Shown: piece by piece, positions 53,481 to 63,519 of the stretch
Layout of the letters: each line of letters begins with the position of its first letter
How positions within the stretch are numbered: position 1 is the stretch's first letter
Assembly (NCBI GenBank): GCA_023382935.1
Contig: JAHDXL010000001.1
Location: 84,606 to 148,605, forward strand
Reading direction: 5' to 3'
From: Phycisphaerales bacterium
Lineage (GTDB): Bacteria > Planctomycetota > Phycisphaerae > Phycisphaerales > UBA1924
Length of the DNA: 64,000 nucleotides
Translations under genes and position numbers: made by a program
The notes under the pieces: generated by a model
What the model was told of the DNA's origin: nothing
Seen by the model: only the letters and a program-made list of their open reading frames with translations
Databases searched by the model: none

Positions 53481-54521
53481 ATGGCCACGGATCGGATCAT
53501 CTCGGCCCAGCCAGCCTCGAACCCCGAGGACGAGCGGATCAACTGGTCGCTGCGTCCCGAGCGGATCAACGACTACGTGGGGCAGACTGACCTGATCGAG
53601 CGTCTGCGGATCGCCATCGAGGCCGTGCGCCGGCGCGCCGAGCCGCTCGACCACGTGCTGCTGCACGGTCCGCCCGGGCTGGGCAAGACAACGCTCGCTC
53701 ATGTGATCGCCCACGAACTGGGGTCGCGCGTGCATGCCACTTCGGGCCCGGCGCTGGCCCGTGGCACCGACCTGGTGGCCGCGCTGACGCGGCTGGAACG
53801 GGGCGACGTGCTGTTCATTGACGAGATTCATCGCCTGCCCGTGGCCGTCGAGGAGTTCATCTACCCTGCGATGGAGGACTTCCGCATCGACATCTGCCTG
53901 GATTCGGGCCTGAACGCGCGCACGGTGCAGATCAACTGCCAGCCGTTCACGCTGATCGGGGCGACGACGCGGGCGGGGCTGATCAGTTCGCCCATGCGAT
54001 CTCGCTTCGGCATCGCGCACCACATCCGGTACTACGACGTGGGGGAACTGCTGGTGATCCTCAAGCGCAGCGCCTCGCTGCTGGGGGTGGCCGCGTCGGA
54101 GGACGCGCTGCGCCGCATGGCCGAGCGAGCCCGCGGTACTCCTCGCATCGCCAATCGCCTGTTGCGGCGCGTGCGCGACTATGCGCAGGTGCGGGCCGAT
54201 GGCACGATCTCGCCGGAGGTGGTCGATGCGGCCCTGGACCTCGAGGGCGTCGATACGCTCGGGCTCGATGAACTCGACCGGGCGTACATGCGCATCATCG
54301 CCACGACCTACGAGGGCGGGCCGGTCGGGCTGGAAACGGTGGCGGCCACGATGAACGAGGACGCGGGCACACTCGAGGACGTGGTCGAGCCGTACCTGCT
54401 GCAGATCGGGTTTCTGTCGCGGACGCGGCGCGGGCGGGCACTGACCGCGGCCGGCGCTGGGCACATCGGGGCCAGGCTCACGGCTCGACCGGATAACCCG
54501 ACCAGTTTGTTCAACACCTGA
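53481..54521 (+). CDS. ruvB: Holliday junction branch migration ATPase RuvB
   Basis: 346 residues. Hexameric motor of the RuvAB complex. Walker A LLHGPPGLGKTTLA, Walker B VLFIDEIHRLP, sensor LIGATTRAGLISSPMRSRFG and the C-terminal winged helix (GGPVGLETVAATMNEDAGTL, then VEPYLLQIGFLSRTRRGR) are complete. Start at the ATG of MATDRIISAQ; a longer frame would overlap the preceding gene by 146 bp. ruvA and ruvC are not nearby. Confidence 0.98.
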   Translation: MATDRIISAQPASNPEDERINWSLRPERINDYVGQTDLIERLRIAIEAVRRRAEPLDHVLLHGPPGLGKTTLAHVIAHELGSRVHATSGPALARGTDLVAALTRLERGDVLFIDEIHRLPVAVEEFIYPAMEDFRIDICLDSGLNARTVQINCQPFTLIGATTRAGLISSPMRSRFGIAHHIRYYDVGELLVILKRSASLLGVAASEDALRRMAERARGTPRIANRLLRRVRDYAQVRADGTISPEVVDAALDLEGVDTLGLDELDRAYMRIIATTYEGGPVGLETVAATMNEDAGTLEDVVEPYLLQIGFLSRTRRGRALTAAGAGHIGARLTARPDNPTSLFNT

Positions 54522-54666
54522 TCGCCCAGTGGGATCCGGCGCAGCCAGAAAGCCTTCGTCTGCGCCCGGGCCGCATTGCGTTTGGTGAACGGGGCGTTCC
54601 CCGAGCCTCGTTCCGACCGACGCTTGAGGCGCGTTTGGCGAGATTGCGAGGTGCCAGGAGGCGCTG

Positions 54667-55425
54667 TTACTTCTTCCCAACGCTGCTGGCCAGCGCTTCG
54701 GCGGTTTCCTCGGTCAGGTAGAGGATGCACCCATCGTTCGGGCTGAGAGTCAGTTTGCCCGAGAGCAGCGACATGGCCGTCTCCATCGGCACCGACATCA
54801 TCGAGGAGCCGCAGATGTACTCGTGCCGCTTGCGATCGACCACTTCCAGGGGCGCCATCGCATCGTCGCCCCGCTCAGCCAGCAGACGCTCGTAGATCTG
54901 CAGCGCGTCGGGGGGCACTTCGGCGACCAGTTCGGCCCGCTGGCGCTTGAGATCCTCCAGCCGATCCCTGATCTCATCCTCGCGCTTCTGCCGATCCTGC
55001 TGGGCTACCTCCCGGAGTTTCAACCGCTCGGCGTGGGCGGCTTCGAGTTCGGCCAGTTGGGCTTCGAGTTTCTCCACCTTTTCGAGATGGCCGAGTTCGG
55101 AGTCATCCAGTGAGCCGCGGCGTTCCTTGAAAGTGTTGACCTCAGTGAGCAGGGCCTTGTATTCCTTGTTGGTCTTCGCCTGATTCATCCGCTCACGCAG
55201 TTCGGCTATGTGAGCGTCGATCTGCTGCGCTTCGCCTTCGAGGTTGGCCACGCTGGCCCGAAGTTGCCTCAGTTGTCCCTGGACACTGGTCCGCGTCGAT
55301 TCGATCTCGGCCAGTTGCCGCACCTGTTCCTTGAGGAAGCGTTCCGCACCCCGCAGTCGCCCCTGGAGCCCCCGGATCTGCTGATCCACCCGGAACACCC
55401 TGAGCAGTTTTCGCGTGACGTCCAT
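54667..55425 (-). CDS. Coiled-coil protein with degenerate C4 zinc ribbon (DUF164-like)
   Basis: 252 residues. About 180 residues of antiparallel coiled coil (for example QLRQLRASVANLEGEAQQID and KTNKEYKALLTEVNTFKERR, the latter typical of the family) precede a C-terminal ribbon. The ribbon should have two CxxC pairs; here they read CGSS and DGCILY, so at most two of four ligands remain and zinc binding is doubtful. TTGGAG 6 nt before the ATG 55425 sets the start; a GTG at 55440 is possible. Convergent with ruvB. Confidence 0.82.
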   Translation of the reverse strand: MDVTRKLLRVFRVDQQIRGLQGRLRGAERFLKEQVRQLAEIESTRTSVQGQLRQLRASVANLEGEAQQIDAHIAELRERMNQAKTNKEYKALLTEVNTFKERRGSLDDSELGHLEKVEKLEAQLAELEAAHAERLKLREVAQQDRQKREDEIRDRLEDLKRQRAELVAEVPPDALQIYERLLAERGDDAMAPLEVVDRKRHEYICGSSMMSVPMETAMSLLSGKLTLSPNDGCILYLTEETAEALASSVGKK

Positions 55426-55543
55426 CCAGTTCTCCAACACCCATCCGGTCCGATCCGCCGATTCATCCTAGCAAAATGGCGCGGCCGATGCGACTTTGAG
55501 GCCCGGGCAACCTGTTTCCACGCGCCGGAACGGACGAGATTTT

Positions 55544-56437
55544 TCACAGATCCCTCATCACTCGGAGGAGCCAGAAGCCCACCGGCGCCGCCAGGAGCAC
55601 CGAATCCAGCACGTCGAGGATGCCCCCGAACCCGGGCAGCGACGAGCCGGCGTCCTTGGCACCGGCGTCGCGCTTGAGCAGACTCATGACCAGGTCGCCG
55701 ATCTGCCCCACCACCGAAAGGGCGACGCCGAACGCCAACCCGCCGAGGGCGCCCATCGGCCACTGGCTGCCCAGTACGACGATGCCCAGAGCCCCCATGC
55801 CCGCGCTGAACGCCACGCCGCCGAACGCCCCTTCCCAGGTCTTGCCGGGGCTGAGCCAGGGGATGAGTTTGTGCCGTCCGATTGACCGCCCGACGAAGTA
55901 GGCCCCGATGTCCGAGGCCTTGGTCGTCGTGATCAGCCAGAGCAGCACCCAGGCCGACCACTCGCGCCGGATCAGAACCATGAACCCGAACATCATGCCT
56001 AGGTAGGCCACGCCGAGCAGCGCCCCGCCCGCCGCGGCTGCGGAGCCCTGCACCTCGCGGTGTCGGGCGTTGAAGGCCAGTGACCCGACCAGAGCGACGG
56101 CCACCACAGTGTTGACCAAGGCCACACCCGTCACCGCGTCGAGGGTCTTGGGTATGAAGGCGACCATCGCCAAGCCCAGGATGGTGAAGGTGATGACCAC
56201 CCGGCGCGAGACCCGAATGCTCTTTTGCCGGTAAAGGGCGGCCAGTTCGAGCGCGCCCAGCCAGGCCAGCGCCGCCACGGCCAGGAGCACGACGATGCCC
56301 GGCGGAAGGGTGCGACGGCCCGTCAGTTCCTCATACCAACCCGAGACTGGCACGCGGTCAAGCGACTGGTCCAGCCACGACCCCAGGATGATGGCGGCGA
56401 TCAGCACCGGACCGAGCAAGAGTCTTTGTCGCAACAC
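55544..56437 (-). CDS. cdsA: Phosphatidate cytidylyltransferase CdsA
   Basis: 297 residues with about eight hydrophobic segments. Makes CDP-diacylglycerol from phosphatidate and CTP at the cytoplasmic membrane. The C-terminal signature reads SLLKRDAGAKDAGSSLPGFG then GILDVLDS; two usually conserved residues of the pattern (His and Arg in HGGxxDRxD) are replaced by Phe and Val. Start GTG 56437 with TATCTT 6 nt upstream and no Shine-Dalgarno. Lies 64 bp after uppS, a common pairing. Confidence 0.94.
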   Translation of the reverse strand: MLRQRLLLGPVLIAAIILGSWLDQSLDRVPVSGWYEELTGRRTLPPGIVVLLAVAALAWLGALELAALYRQKSIRVSRRVVITFTILGLAMVAFIPKTLDAVTGVALVNTVVAVALVGSLAFNARHREVQGSAAAAGGALLGVAYLGMMFGFMVLIRREWSAWVLLWLITTTKASDIGAYFVGRSIGRHKLIPWLSPGKTWEGAFGGVAFSAGMGALGIVVLGSQWPMGALGGLAFGVALSVVGQIGDLVMSLLKRDAGAKDAGSSLPGFGGILDVLDSVLLAAPVGFWLLRVMRDL

Positions 56438-56443
56438 GCGATG

Positions 56444-56449
56444 AAGATA
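56444..56449 (-). promoter_or_regulatory. Candidate -10 box, leaderless GTG start of cdsA
   Basis: TATCTT on the minus strand ends 6 nt before the GTG at 56437. Confidence 0.35.
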
Positions 56450-56501
56450 GCATGAACAACGTCTGGAAGAGGTGAGTTCACGACGAGAAATCGAAGTGTG
56501 T

Positions 56502-57329
56502 TCAGCCGTTCAGTCCGCCGAAACGGCGATCTCGCCCGGCGAACTCTCGGACGGCGTCGTTGAGCGCCTCGGCCCCGAAGTCGGGCCAGTACAGGTCGCT
56601 GACGTGAATCTCTGCGTAACTGATCTGCCAGAGCAGGTAGTTGCTCACGCGCATCTGCCCGGCGGTGCGAATCAGCAGGTCCGGATCGGGAATGTCGTGC
56701 GTATACAGGCGGCGAGCGAAGGCATGTTCATCGATCGAGTCGGGATCGAGGCGCCCGGTCGCTGCTTCGCGTGCCAGCGCCCGGGCCGCGTCGACGATCT
56801 CCGTCCGGGCGCCGTAGTTGATCGCCAGGCACAGGGTGGGACCGGTGCAGGGGGCAGTGGCGCGCTCGAGATCGTCCAGGGCCTCGACGACCTCGGGAGG
56901 AAGGCCGCGCCGGGTACCGATGACCCGGACGCGGATGTTCCGGCGGCGGAGCGCCTCCTGCTCGCCCTGGCAGTACGCGATGCAAAGTTGCATGAGGGCG
57001 TCGATCTCTTCGCGCGGACGTCGCCAGTTCTCGGAACTGAAAGAGAAGAGCGTCAGGTACTCGATGCCCAGCCGCCCGGCCTGCTTGACCACTTCGCGCA
57101 CAGCGATGGCGCCGTTGCGATGCCCGAACACGCGCGGGAAGCCGCGTTCCTCGGCCCAGCGTCCGTTGCCGTCCATGATGATCGCCACGTGGCGCGGGAT
57201 GCGGCGTGGATCGACGTCGGGCAGGTGCGTGAGCGGGTCAGCGTCGGGATTGACGCGCTGCATGCGCTCGATGCACGCCTCCACTTCGGGCGCAAGAGAC
57301 CGGTCCAAACCGCGATCTGCAATGCTCAT
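56502..57329 (-). CDS. uppS: Undecaprenyl diphosphate synthase (isoprenyl transferase)
   Basis: 275 residues. Extends farnesyl diphosphate to the C55 carrier for peptidoglycan. VAIIMDGNGRWAEERG carries the catalytic Asp; LTLFSFSSENWRRP and LLIRTAGQMRVSNYLLWQ follow. In the last motif the usual GGE reads AGQ, so the Mg-binding Glu is replaced by Gln. An N-terminal extension of about 45 residues precedes the core. GGAGG before the ATG sets the start. Upstream of cdsA on the same strand. Confidence 0.95.
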   Translation of the reverse strand: MSIADRGLDRSLAPEVEACIERMQRVNPDADPLTHLPDVDPRRIPRHVAIIMDGNGRWAEERGFPRVFGHRNGAIAVREVVKQAGRLGIEYLTLFSFSSENWRRPREEIDALMQLCIAYCQGEQEALRRRNIRVRVIGTRRGLPPEVVEALDDLERATAPCTGPTLCLAINYGARTEIVDAARALAREAATGRLDPDSIDEHAFARRLYTHDIPDPDLLIRTAGQMRVSNYLLWQISYAEIHVSDLYWPDFGAEALNDAVREFAGRDRRFGGLNG

Positions 57330-57381
57330 CCTGCCTCCATGCCTTGGCCGCTCGCAAGCGACGCATGCGTGCTCATTCGGC

Positions 57382-59046
<1,665 letters not shown>

Positions 59047-59553
59047 TTACAGCGGCGGCTGGTCGTCCTCCTCGTCGTCGAGGTTGAAATCAAACTCAAC
59101 GATCGAACTGGATTCGGGATCATCCGACAAGGTCAACTTCTGCGGCGGCACCACCGCGGTGGGATGCTCGGCCGATTCGTCGCGGTCCTGGCGGGGAGAC
59201 GACGATTCTCCCTGCGGACGTCCCTGCTCGTAGAGCAGCACCGGATCGATGGCGCCGGGATCGCCGTCGATGCGCACAACCACAACAACGGGCCCGACGG
59301 CAATCAAGTCGCCCGCTCCCAGCGACGACTCTTCGACGCGTTCGGAGTTGACCCAGGTGCCGTTGCTTGACTTGAGATCGCGGACGCGAACCGCGTCGCG
59401 ATCGACGGAGATTTCGCAGTGCTGGCGCGAGACCTCGGGACTGGGCACACGGAGGTCGCAGCGGGTGTCGCGCCCGATGACGTACCGCCCGCTCTCGAGT
59501 TGGCGCGATTTGACCTGACCGCCCGCTGTGACGAATACCAGTTCCACGTGCAC
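59047..59553 (-). CDS. FHA-domain protein
   Basis: 168 residues. One forkhead-associated domain at about residues 20-95, with GRYVIGRDTRCDLRVPSPEV, SRQHCEIS and SSNGTWVNSERV, the phosphothreonine-binding pattern (Arg and Ser of GR...SRxH, then N of SSNGT). The acidic C-terminus (FDFNLDDEEDDQPPL) is probably disordered. Start GTG 59553 with GGAAGG upstream; a second GTG at 59547 is almost as good. Suggests a Ser/Thr kinase signalling partner elsewhere. Divergent from hemW. Confidence 0.88.
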   Translation of the reverse strand: MHVELVFVTAGGQVKSRQLESGRYVIGRDTRCDLRVPSPEVSRQHCEISVDRDAVRVRDLKSSNGTWVNSERVEESSLGAGDLIAVGPVVVVVRIDGDPGAIDPVLLYEQGRPQGESSSPRQDRDESAEHPTAVVPPQKLTLSDDPESSSIVEFDFNLDDEEDDQPPL

Positions 59554-59619
59554 GCTCCGCGTATCCTTCCCGGCTTCGGACCGGGGAGATCCCCGTCGCT
59601 TCCGCCGACCAGCGCCGAT

Positions 59620-60849
59620 ATGCCGGACAATACAGTCCAACTCCCTTTTCGGCAACGCCCGGCCGTATATGCCGACGCGATCGTCCGTCGATGCCGGTCC
59701 GACTTGGTACGCTCGCTCTACATCCATGTCCCCTTCTGCAACCACAAGTGTCACTATTGCGATTTTTACAGTCTGGTGGACACGCAGGGTCGATTCGAGG
59801 CCTTCACCGCCCGCCTGATCAGGGAACTGGGTGCTTTGGCCCCCGCCGCCGGGCCCCTGCGGACGTTGTTCGTGGGCGGGGGCACGCCGACGCTGCTGCC
59901 GATCGACTGCTGGAAGCACCTGCTTGGGTGTCTGCATGGTTGCTTCCAACTATCTCATGATACAGAGTTTACGGTTGAGTGCAACCCGGAAACCGCTGAG
60001 GCTGCCCTGTTTGAGGTGCTCGTCGCTGGGGGCGTGAACCGGATCAGTCTCGGGGCCCAGTCATTTCATCTACAGCACCTGGCGACGCTGGACCGGGTCC
60101 ACAGGCCGGAGAGTCTACCGCGTGCCCTCGAGATGGCGCGAGCGGCCGGCATCAAGCGCCGATCGGTCGACCTGATCTACGCCATTCCCGGACAGACGCT
60201 GGAGGAGTGGCGGGCTGACCTACAACAGGCGATCGACTTGGGGACGGATCACCTTTCCTGTTACAACCTGACCTACGAACCCCGGACGGCGTTGACGGCG
60301 CGGCTGGAGCGGGGGCTGGTGCGGCCGATCGAGGAAGAACTCGAGGTGGCGATGTTCGAACTGGCGGGCACGCTGCTCGAGGATGCGGGGTTTGTGCGCT
60401 ACGAGGTGAGCAACTACGCCAGGCCCGGGCAGGAGTGTCGGCACAACTTGGCGTACTGGAGGCAGGAGGAGTGGCTGGCGGCGGGGCCGTCGGCGTCGGG
60501 ACACGCGGGCGGGTTCCGTTGGAAGAACACCCCGCACCTGGACACCTATCTCTCGCATGAGATCGAGGGGTTCGCCCCCGTGGTGGACGTGGAGGAGCCA
60601 GACGCGGGACGGGCCCTCCGTGAACGGATCATGACGGGGCTGAGGCTGCGCGAAGGGCTGGACCGCGCGGACCTGCAGGCGCGGATCGAGTGCGTTTGCC
60701 CACAGAAGTGTGGAGATTTTGAGGCCCGCGTGACCGACCTGATCGCCCGGGGTTGGCTGGTGGAGGAGGCTTCAGTCATCCGACTCGGCGCCAGAGGGAT
60801 CCTCTTCGCCGACGGGGCCGCCTCCGAACTCATGCTCAGTCTCGTCTGA
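59620..60849 (+). CDS. hemW: Radical SAM protein HemW (heme chaperone; formerly HemN-like)
   Basis: 409 residues. The radical SAM site CNHKCHYCDF sits in SLYIHVPFCNHKCHYC; GGGTPTLL, VECNPE, RISLGAQSF and DLIYAIPGQT follow as in HemW, and the HNLxYW motif reads HNLAYWRQEEWLAAGPSAS. HemW inserts heme rather than oxidising coproporphyrinogen. Start at the ATG of MPDNTVQLPF; no clear Shine-Dalgarno. Its last 78 bp overlap the convergent rluA-type gene. Confidence 0.93.
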   Translation: MPDNTVQLPFRQRPAVYADAIVRRCRSDLVRSLYIHVPFCNHKCHYCDFYSLVDTQGRFEAFTARLIRELGALAPAAGPLRTLFVGGGTPTLLPIDCWKHLLGCLHGCFQLSHDTEFTVECNPETAEAALFEVLVAGGVNRISLGAQSFHLQHLATLDRVHRPESLPRALEMARAAGIKRRSVDLIYAIPGQTLEEWRADLQQAIDLGTDHLSCYNLTYEPRTALTARLERGLVRPIEEELEVAMFELAGTLLEDAGFVRYEVSNYARPGQECRHNLAYWRQEEWLAAGPSASGHAGGFRWKNTPHLDTYLSHEIEGFAPVVDVEEPDAGRALRERIMTGLRLREGLDRADLQARIECVCPQKCGDFEARVTDLIARGWLVEEASVIRLGARGILFADGAASELMLSLV

Positions 60850-61596
60850 CGCGGGCTTGAGATCCGGACGGTGGAGGTGCAGGCGTGTGAGCAGGCGGCG
60901 CAGATCGCCGGGCCACCTGGTCCGCACGTCGACCGGCTGGCCTGAGATCGGATGCGTGAACCTGAGGCGGTGGGCGTGGAGAGCCAGGCGGGCGGCGGCT
61001 TCGGAGGTGGCGCGCGGGCCGTACCAGTCGTCGCCAAGTATGCCGCTGCCGATGGCGGCCAAGTGCACGCGGACCTGATGTAGGCGTCCGGTGACGGGGC
61101 GTGCTTCGATCAACGCAGCCAGGTCGTTGGACTCGAGGACGCGATAGGCCGTCAGGGCGGGGCGTCCGGCGTTGGAGACGCGAGACTTCTTCATGCTGAC
61201 CCAGCGGCTGGCGCGTTCCTGGATTTCTTCGATGGGGAACCGGATGACGCCGCTGGGCTCGCGCGGAGCCTTTTGACAGACGGCCCAGTAGAACTTGCCG
61301 ATGGCGCGGCGTTTGAACTGCTCGAAGAGTCCGTCGTAGGCCTGGACAGAGAGGGCGACGATGACCAGGCCACTGGTTTCGCGATCGAGTCGATGGAGCA
61401 GCCCGAAGGAACGCTCACGCCCGAGTTGGGCCAGCCGGTTGCCGTGGGCGGCGAAGAGCCCGTTGAGGAGAGTATCGTGCTCGTGCCCCAGTCCGGGAAG
61501 GGTAACAACGCGCGGAGGCTTTTCGACGACCAGGATCGAATCGTCTTGGTGAGCGACGCGGAAAGTGACACGGGGATTGGGCTGAATTCCCTGCAT
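60772..61596 (-). CDS. RluA-family RNA pseudouridine synthase
   Basis: 274 residues. The catalytic Asp lies in LLHRLDRETSGLVIVA; ILVVEKPPRVVTLPG opens the domain and GRLHQVRVHLAAIGSGILGD closes the active site. No S4 domain, so RluA/RluC-catalytic-only type. The acidic C-terminal 20 residues are encoded in the stretch that overlaps hemW on the other strand. Starts 3 bp after the pgl-like stop, so probably coupled to it. The exact RNA target is unknown. Confidence 0.92.
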   Translation of the reverse strand: MQGIQPNPRVTFRVAHQDDSILVVEKPPRVVTLPGLGHEHDTLLNGLFAAHGNRLAQLGRERSFGLLHRLDRETSGLVIVALSVQAYDGLFEQFKRRAIGKFYWAVCQKAPREPSGVIRFPIEEIQERASRWVSMKKSRVSNAGRPALTAYRVLESNDLAALIEARPVTGRLHQVRVHLAAIGSGILGDDWYGPRATSEAAARLALHAHRLRFTHPISGQPVDVRTRWPGDLRRLLTRLHLHRPDLKPASDETEHEFGGGPVGEEDPSGAESDD

Positions 61597-61599
61597 GGG

Positions 61600-62346
61600 T
61601 CACAGTCCGGCGGCGGCTCGATCGAGATACCAGCGGCGCACGCCGTTGAGTGGAATGAGATCGTTGAAGGCACGTCGATCGGCAGCGCTGGAGGCGAGGC
61701 GCGCAATGTGCGGGCGAGCCGCCCGGCCGCTGGCGAGCAGCGCCAGGAAGCGGGTGCCGCTGACGAACCACGGGGTCATGGCAACCCGGTGGCCTCGGGC
61801 GCCGCCGTGGTAGGTCGTGACGATGCGTCCGCCGGCCAAGTCTTCGCCGGTGCCGATGCCGGCGACGGAGCCATCGGAGTCGAGGGATGCGAGGACGAAA
61901 TCCAGCCGATCATGCCCGCGTTCGCGCCACCCGAGAGATTCGAGGATCTGGCGTTCGTAGTCCTCGTGGGCGGCTTGCCCGGTGGGGACGAGGTGAATCT
62001 GCGAGCGCGGAATTCCGGCAAAGTCGCGGAGCACTTCGTCGATGATCTCGGTGCCGGCGGGTTCATCGGGCAAGGCGCCCTGGGTGGCGACCCAGAGTTG
62101 CGTGCGCGTCCAGGGCAGACTGCGGAACTTCGGGTCGACCATCAGGCGCATGCACAGGTGCTCCTGCACCCTCCCGCCGGTGATGGCCAGGTGAAAGTCG
62201 CCGAAGGTGCGGACGCAGGTGGCGGCCTGGAGGAACAGGTCGGAGGCGGCGGCGTCGATCAACTCTTCCTCTGACTCCGAGAGCACCACCTCGCCGGGCA
62301 GGTCGGGGGTGATGGGCTCGGGGGCCAGTTCGTAGGGATCGGGCAT
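61600..62346 (-). CDS. 6-phosphogluconolactonase-like protein (DevB/NagB fold)
   Basis: 248 residues. The order LAITGGRVQEHL, TRTQLWVATQGALP, GIPRSQIHLVPTG and LDFVLASLDSDGSVAGIGTG follows 6-phosphogluconolactonase (SGGxTP, DExxVP, ENIHxI, GxGxDGHtAS). Several active-site positions differ: the His of DGH reads Ser and the SGGS/T loop reads TGGR. It may have lost or changed lactonase activity. Upstream and probably coupled to the pseudouridine synthase gene; divergent from thiE. Confidence 0.72.
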   Translation of the reverse strand: MPDPYELAPEPITPDLPGEVVLSESEEELIDAAASDLFLQAATCVRTFGDFHLAITGGRVQEHLCMRLMVDPKFRSLPWTRTQLWVATQGALPDEPAGTEIIDEVLRDFAGIPRSQIHLVPTGQAAHEDYERQILESLGWRERGHDRLDFVLASLDSDGSVAGIGTGEDLAGGRIVTTYHGGARGHRVAMTPWFVSGTRFLALLASGRAARPHIARLASSAADRRAFNDLIPLNGVRRWYLDRAAAGL

Positions 62347-62385
62347 GGCCTATTCTGGACAAGTCGCCCGGATATCTCCAGTCCC

Positions 62386-63519
62386 ATGATCGATTCTGCC
62401 CGCATCATCGACGCCAACGCCAATCGTGCCCGCGAGGGGCTTCGCGTGCTGGAGGAGATCGCCCGCTTCCACCTCGACGATGCGTTGTTGTCAGGCGCAC
62501 TCAAGCAGACGCGACACGACCTGATGGACGAGGTGGAGAAACTCCCGATCAGCGTCCGCGATCGAATGATCGCCCGCGACACGCCAGAGGATGTTGGAAC
62601 GGGCATTTCGACGGCCCGCGAACAGGAGCGGAACTCGGTCGACGCACTGGCAGGCTCGAATAGCGCCCGGGTTTCGGAGGCCTTGCGGGTGCTGGAGGAG
62701 ACGGCCAAATTGGCCGGGGCGAGCGGCGCGGGTTTTGAGAGGCTGCGGTACCGGCTTTACGAGATTGAGCGGGCGCTGAGGCTGCGCTTGCAGACGCGGG
62801 CGCCGCAGTGGCGGCTGTGCGTGCTGGTCAGCGAGGGCTTGTGCCGTCGGGCGTGGCAGGAGGTGGTCGAGGGGTCGCTGGCTGGCGGTGCCGACTGCGT
62901 TCAACTGCGTGAGAAGCAGATGGCGGGCGGGGCCCTGCTGGCGCGGGCGCGCGAACTGGTGGCGCTGGTGCAGCGGCGGGCCGTGGTCATCATCAATGAT
63001 CGTCCGGACGTGGCGCTTCTTGCCGGGGCGGATGGCGTGCACCTCGGACGACACGACCTCCCGGTGAGCGAAGTACGCAAATTGGCCCGCGGGAGGCTCA
63101 TCATCGGCTGCTCGGCTTCGTCGGTGGAGATGGCGCGTGCGGCGGCGGCCGGTGGGGCCGACTATCTCGGACTTGGCGCGATGTTCGCCACCCACACCAA
63201 GAATTCCCCCGACGTGGTTGGTCTGGGGCTGATCAGAGAAGTGTTGAGAGATCCGGAGATTTCGAGTTGGCCCCATGTGGCGATCGGGGGGATTACTCCG
63301 CACAATGCGGCGGAGGTGTATTCGGCGGGCGCGCGGGGGGTGGCCGTCAGTTCGTGCGTGTGCTCTGACCCGGACCCCGAACGCATCTGCCGGGCGATTC
63401 TGGCGTATCGAAGCGATGAGGCCGGGGAGTTGGGCCACTCGCCCAAATCGGGCCGGGGCGGAGCAGCGGCAAGGGCGGACGCGAGGCCGGGCCTCTCTGA
63501 CGGAGAAACAGGAACATGA
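62386..63519 (+). CDS. thiE: Thiamine-phosphate synthase with N-terminal ThiD2-type domain
   Basis: 377 residues. The C-terminal 200 residues are ThiE: ADCVQLREKQMAGG, VIINDRPDVALLAGADGVHL, GCSASSVEMARAAAAGGADY and AIGGITPHNAAEV, coupling HMP-diphosphate with thiazole phosphate. The first 130 residues (SARIIDANANRAREGLRVLE, repeated in kind as SARVSEALRVLEETAKLAG) are the extra domain seen in some planctomycete, cyanobacterial and Bacteroidetes ThiE proteins. A low-complexity tail of about 35 residues follows the barrel. The stop overlaps the next start (ATGA at 63516). Confidence 0.93.
   Translation: MIDSARIIDANANRAREGLRVLEEIARFHLDDALLSGALKQTRHDLMDEVEKLPISVRDRMIARDTPEDVGTGISTAREQERNSVDALAGSNSARVSEALRVLEETAKLAGASGAGFERLRYRLYEIERALRLRLQTRAPQWRLCVLVSEGLCRRAWQEVVEGSLAGGADCVQLREKQMAGGALLARARELVALVQRRAVVIINDRPDVALLAGADGVHLGRHDLPVSEVRKLARGRLIIGCSASSVEMARAAAAGGADYLGLGAMFATHTKNSPDVVGLGLIREVLRDPEISSWPHVAIGGITPHNAAEVYSAGARGVAVSSCVCSDPDPERICRAILAYRSDEAGELGHSPKSGRGGAAARADARPGLSDGETGT

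Noticed and set aside
54590-54603. Hairpin CGGGG-CGTT-CCCCG between ruvB and the coiled-coil gene
   Set aside because: Only 5 bp of stem and no T-run; too weak to call a terminator.
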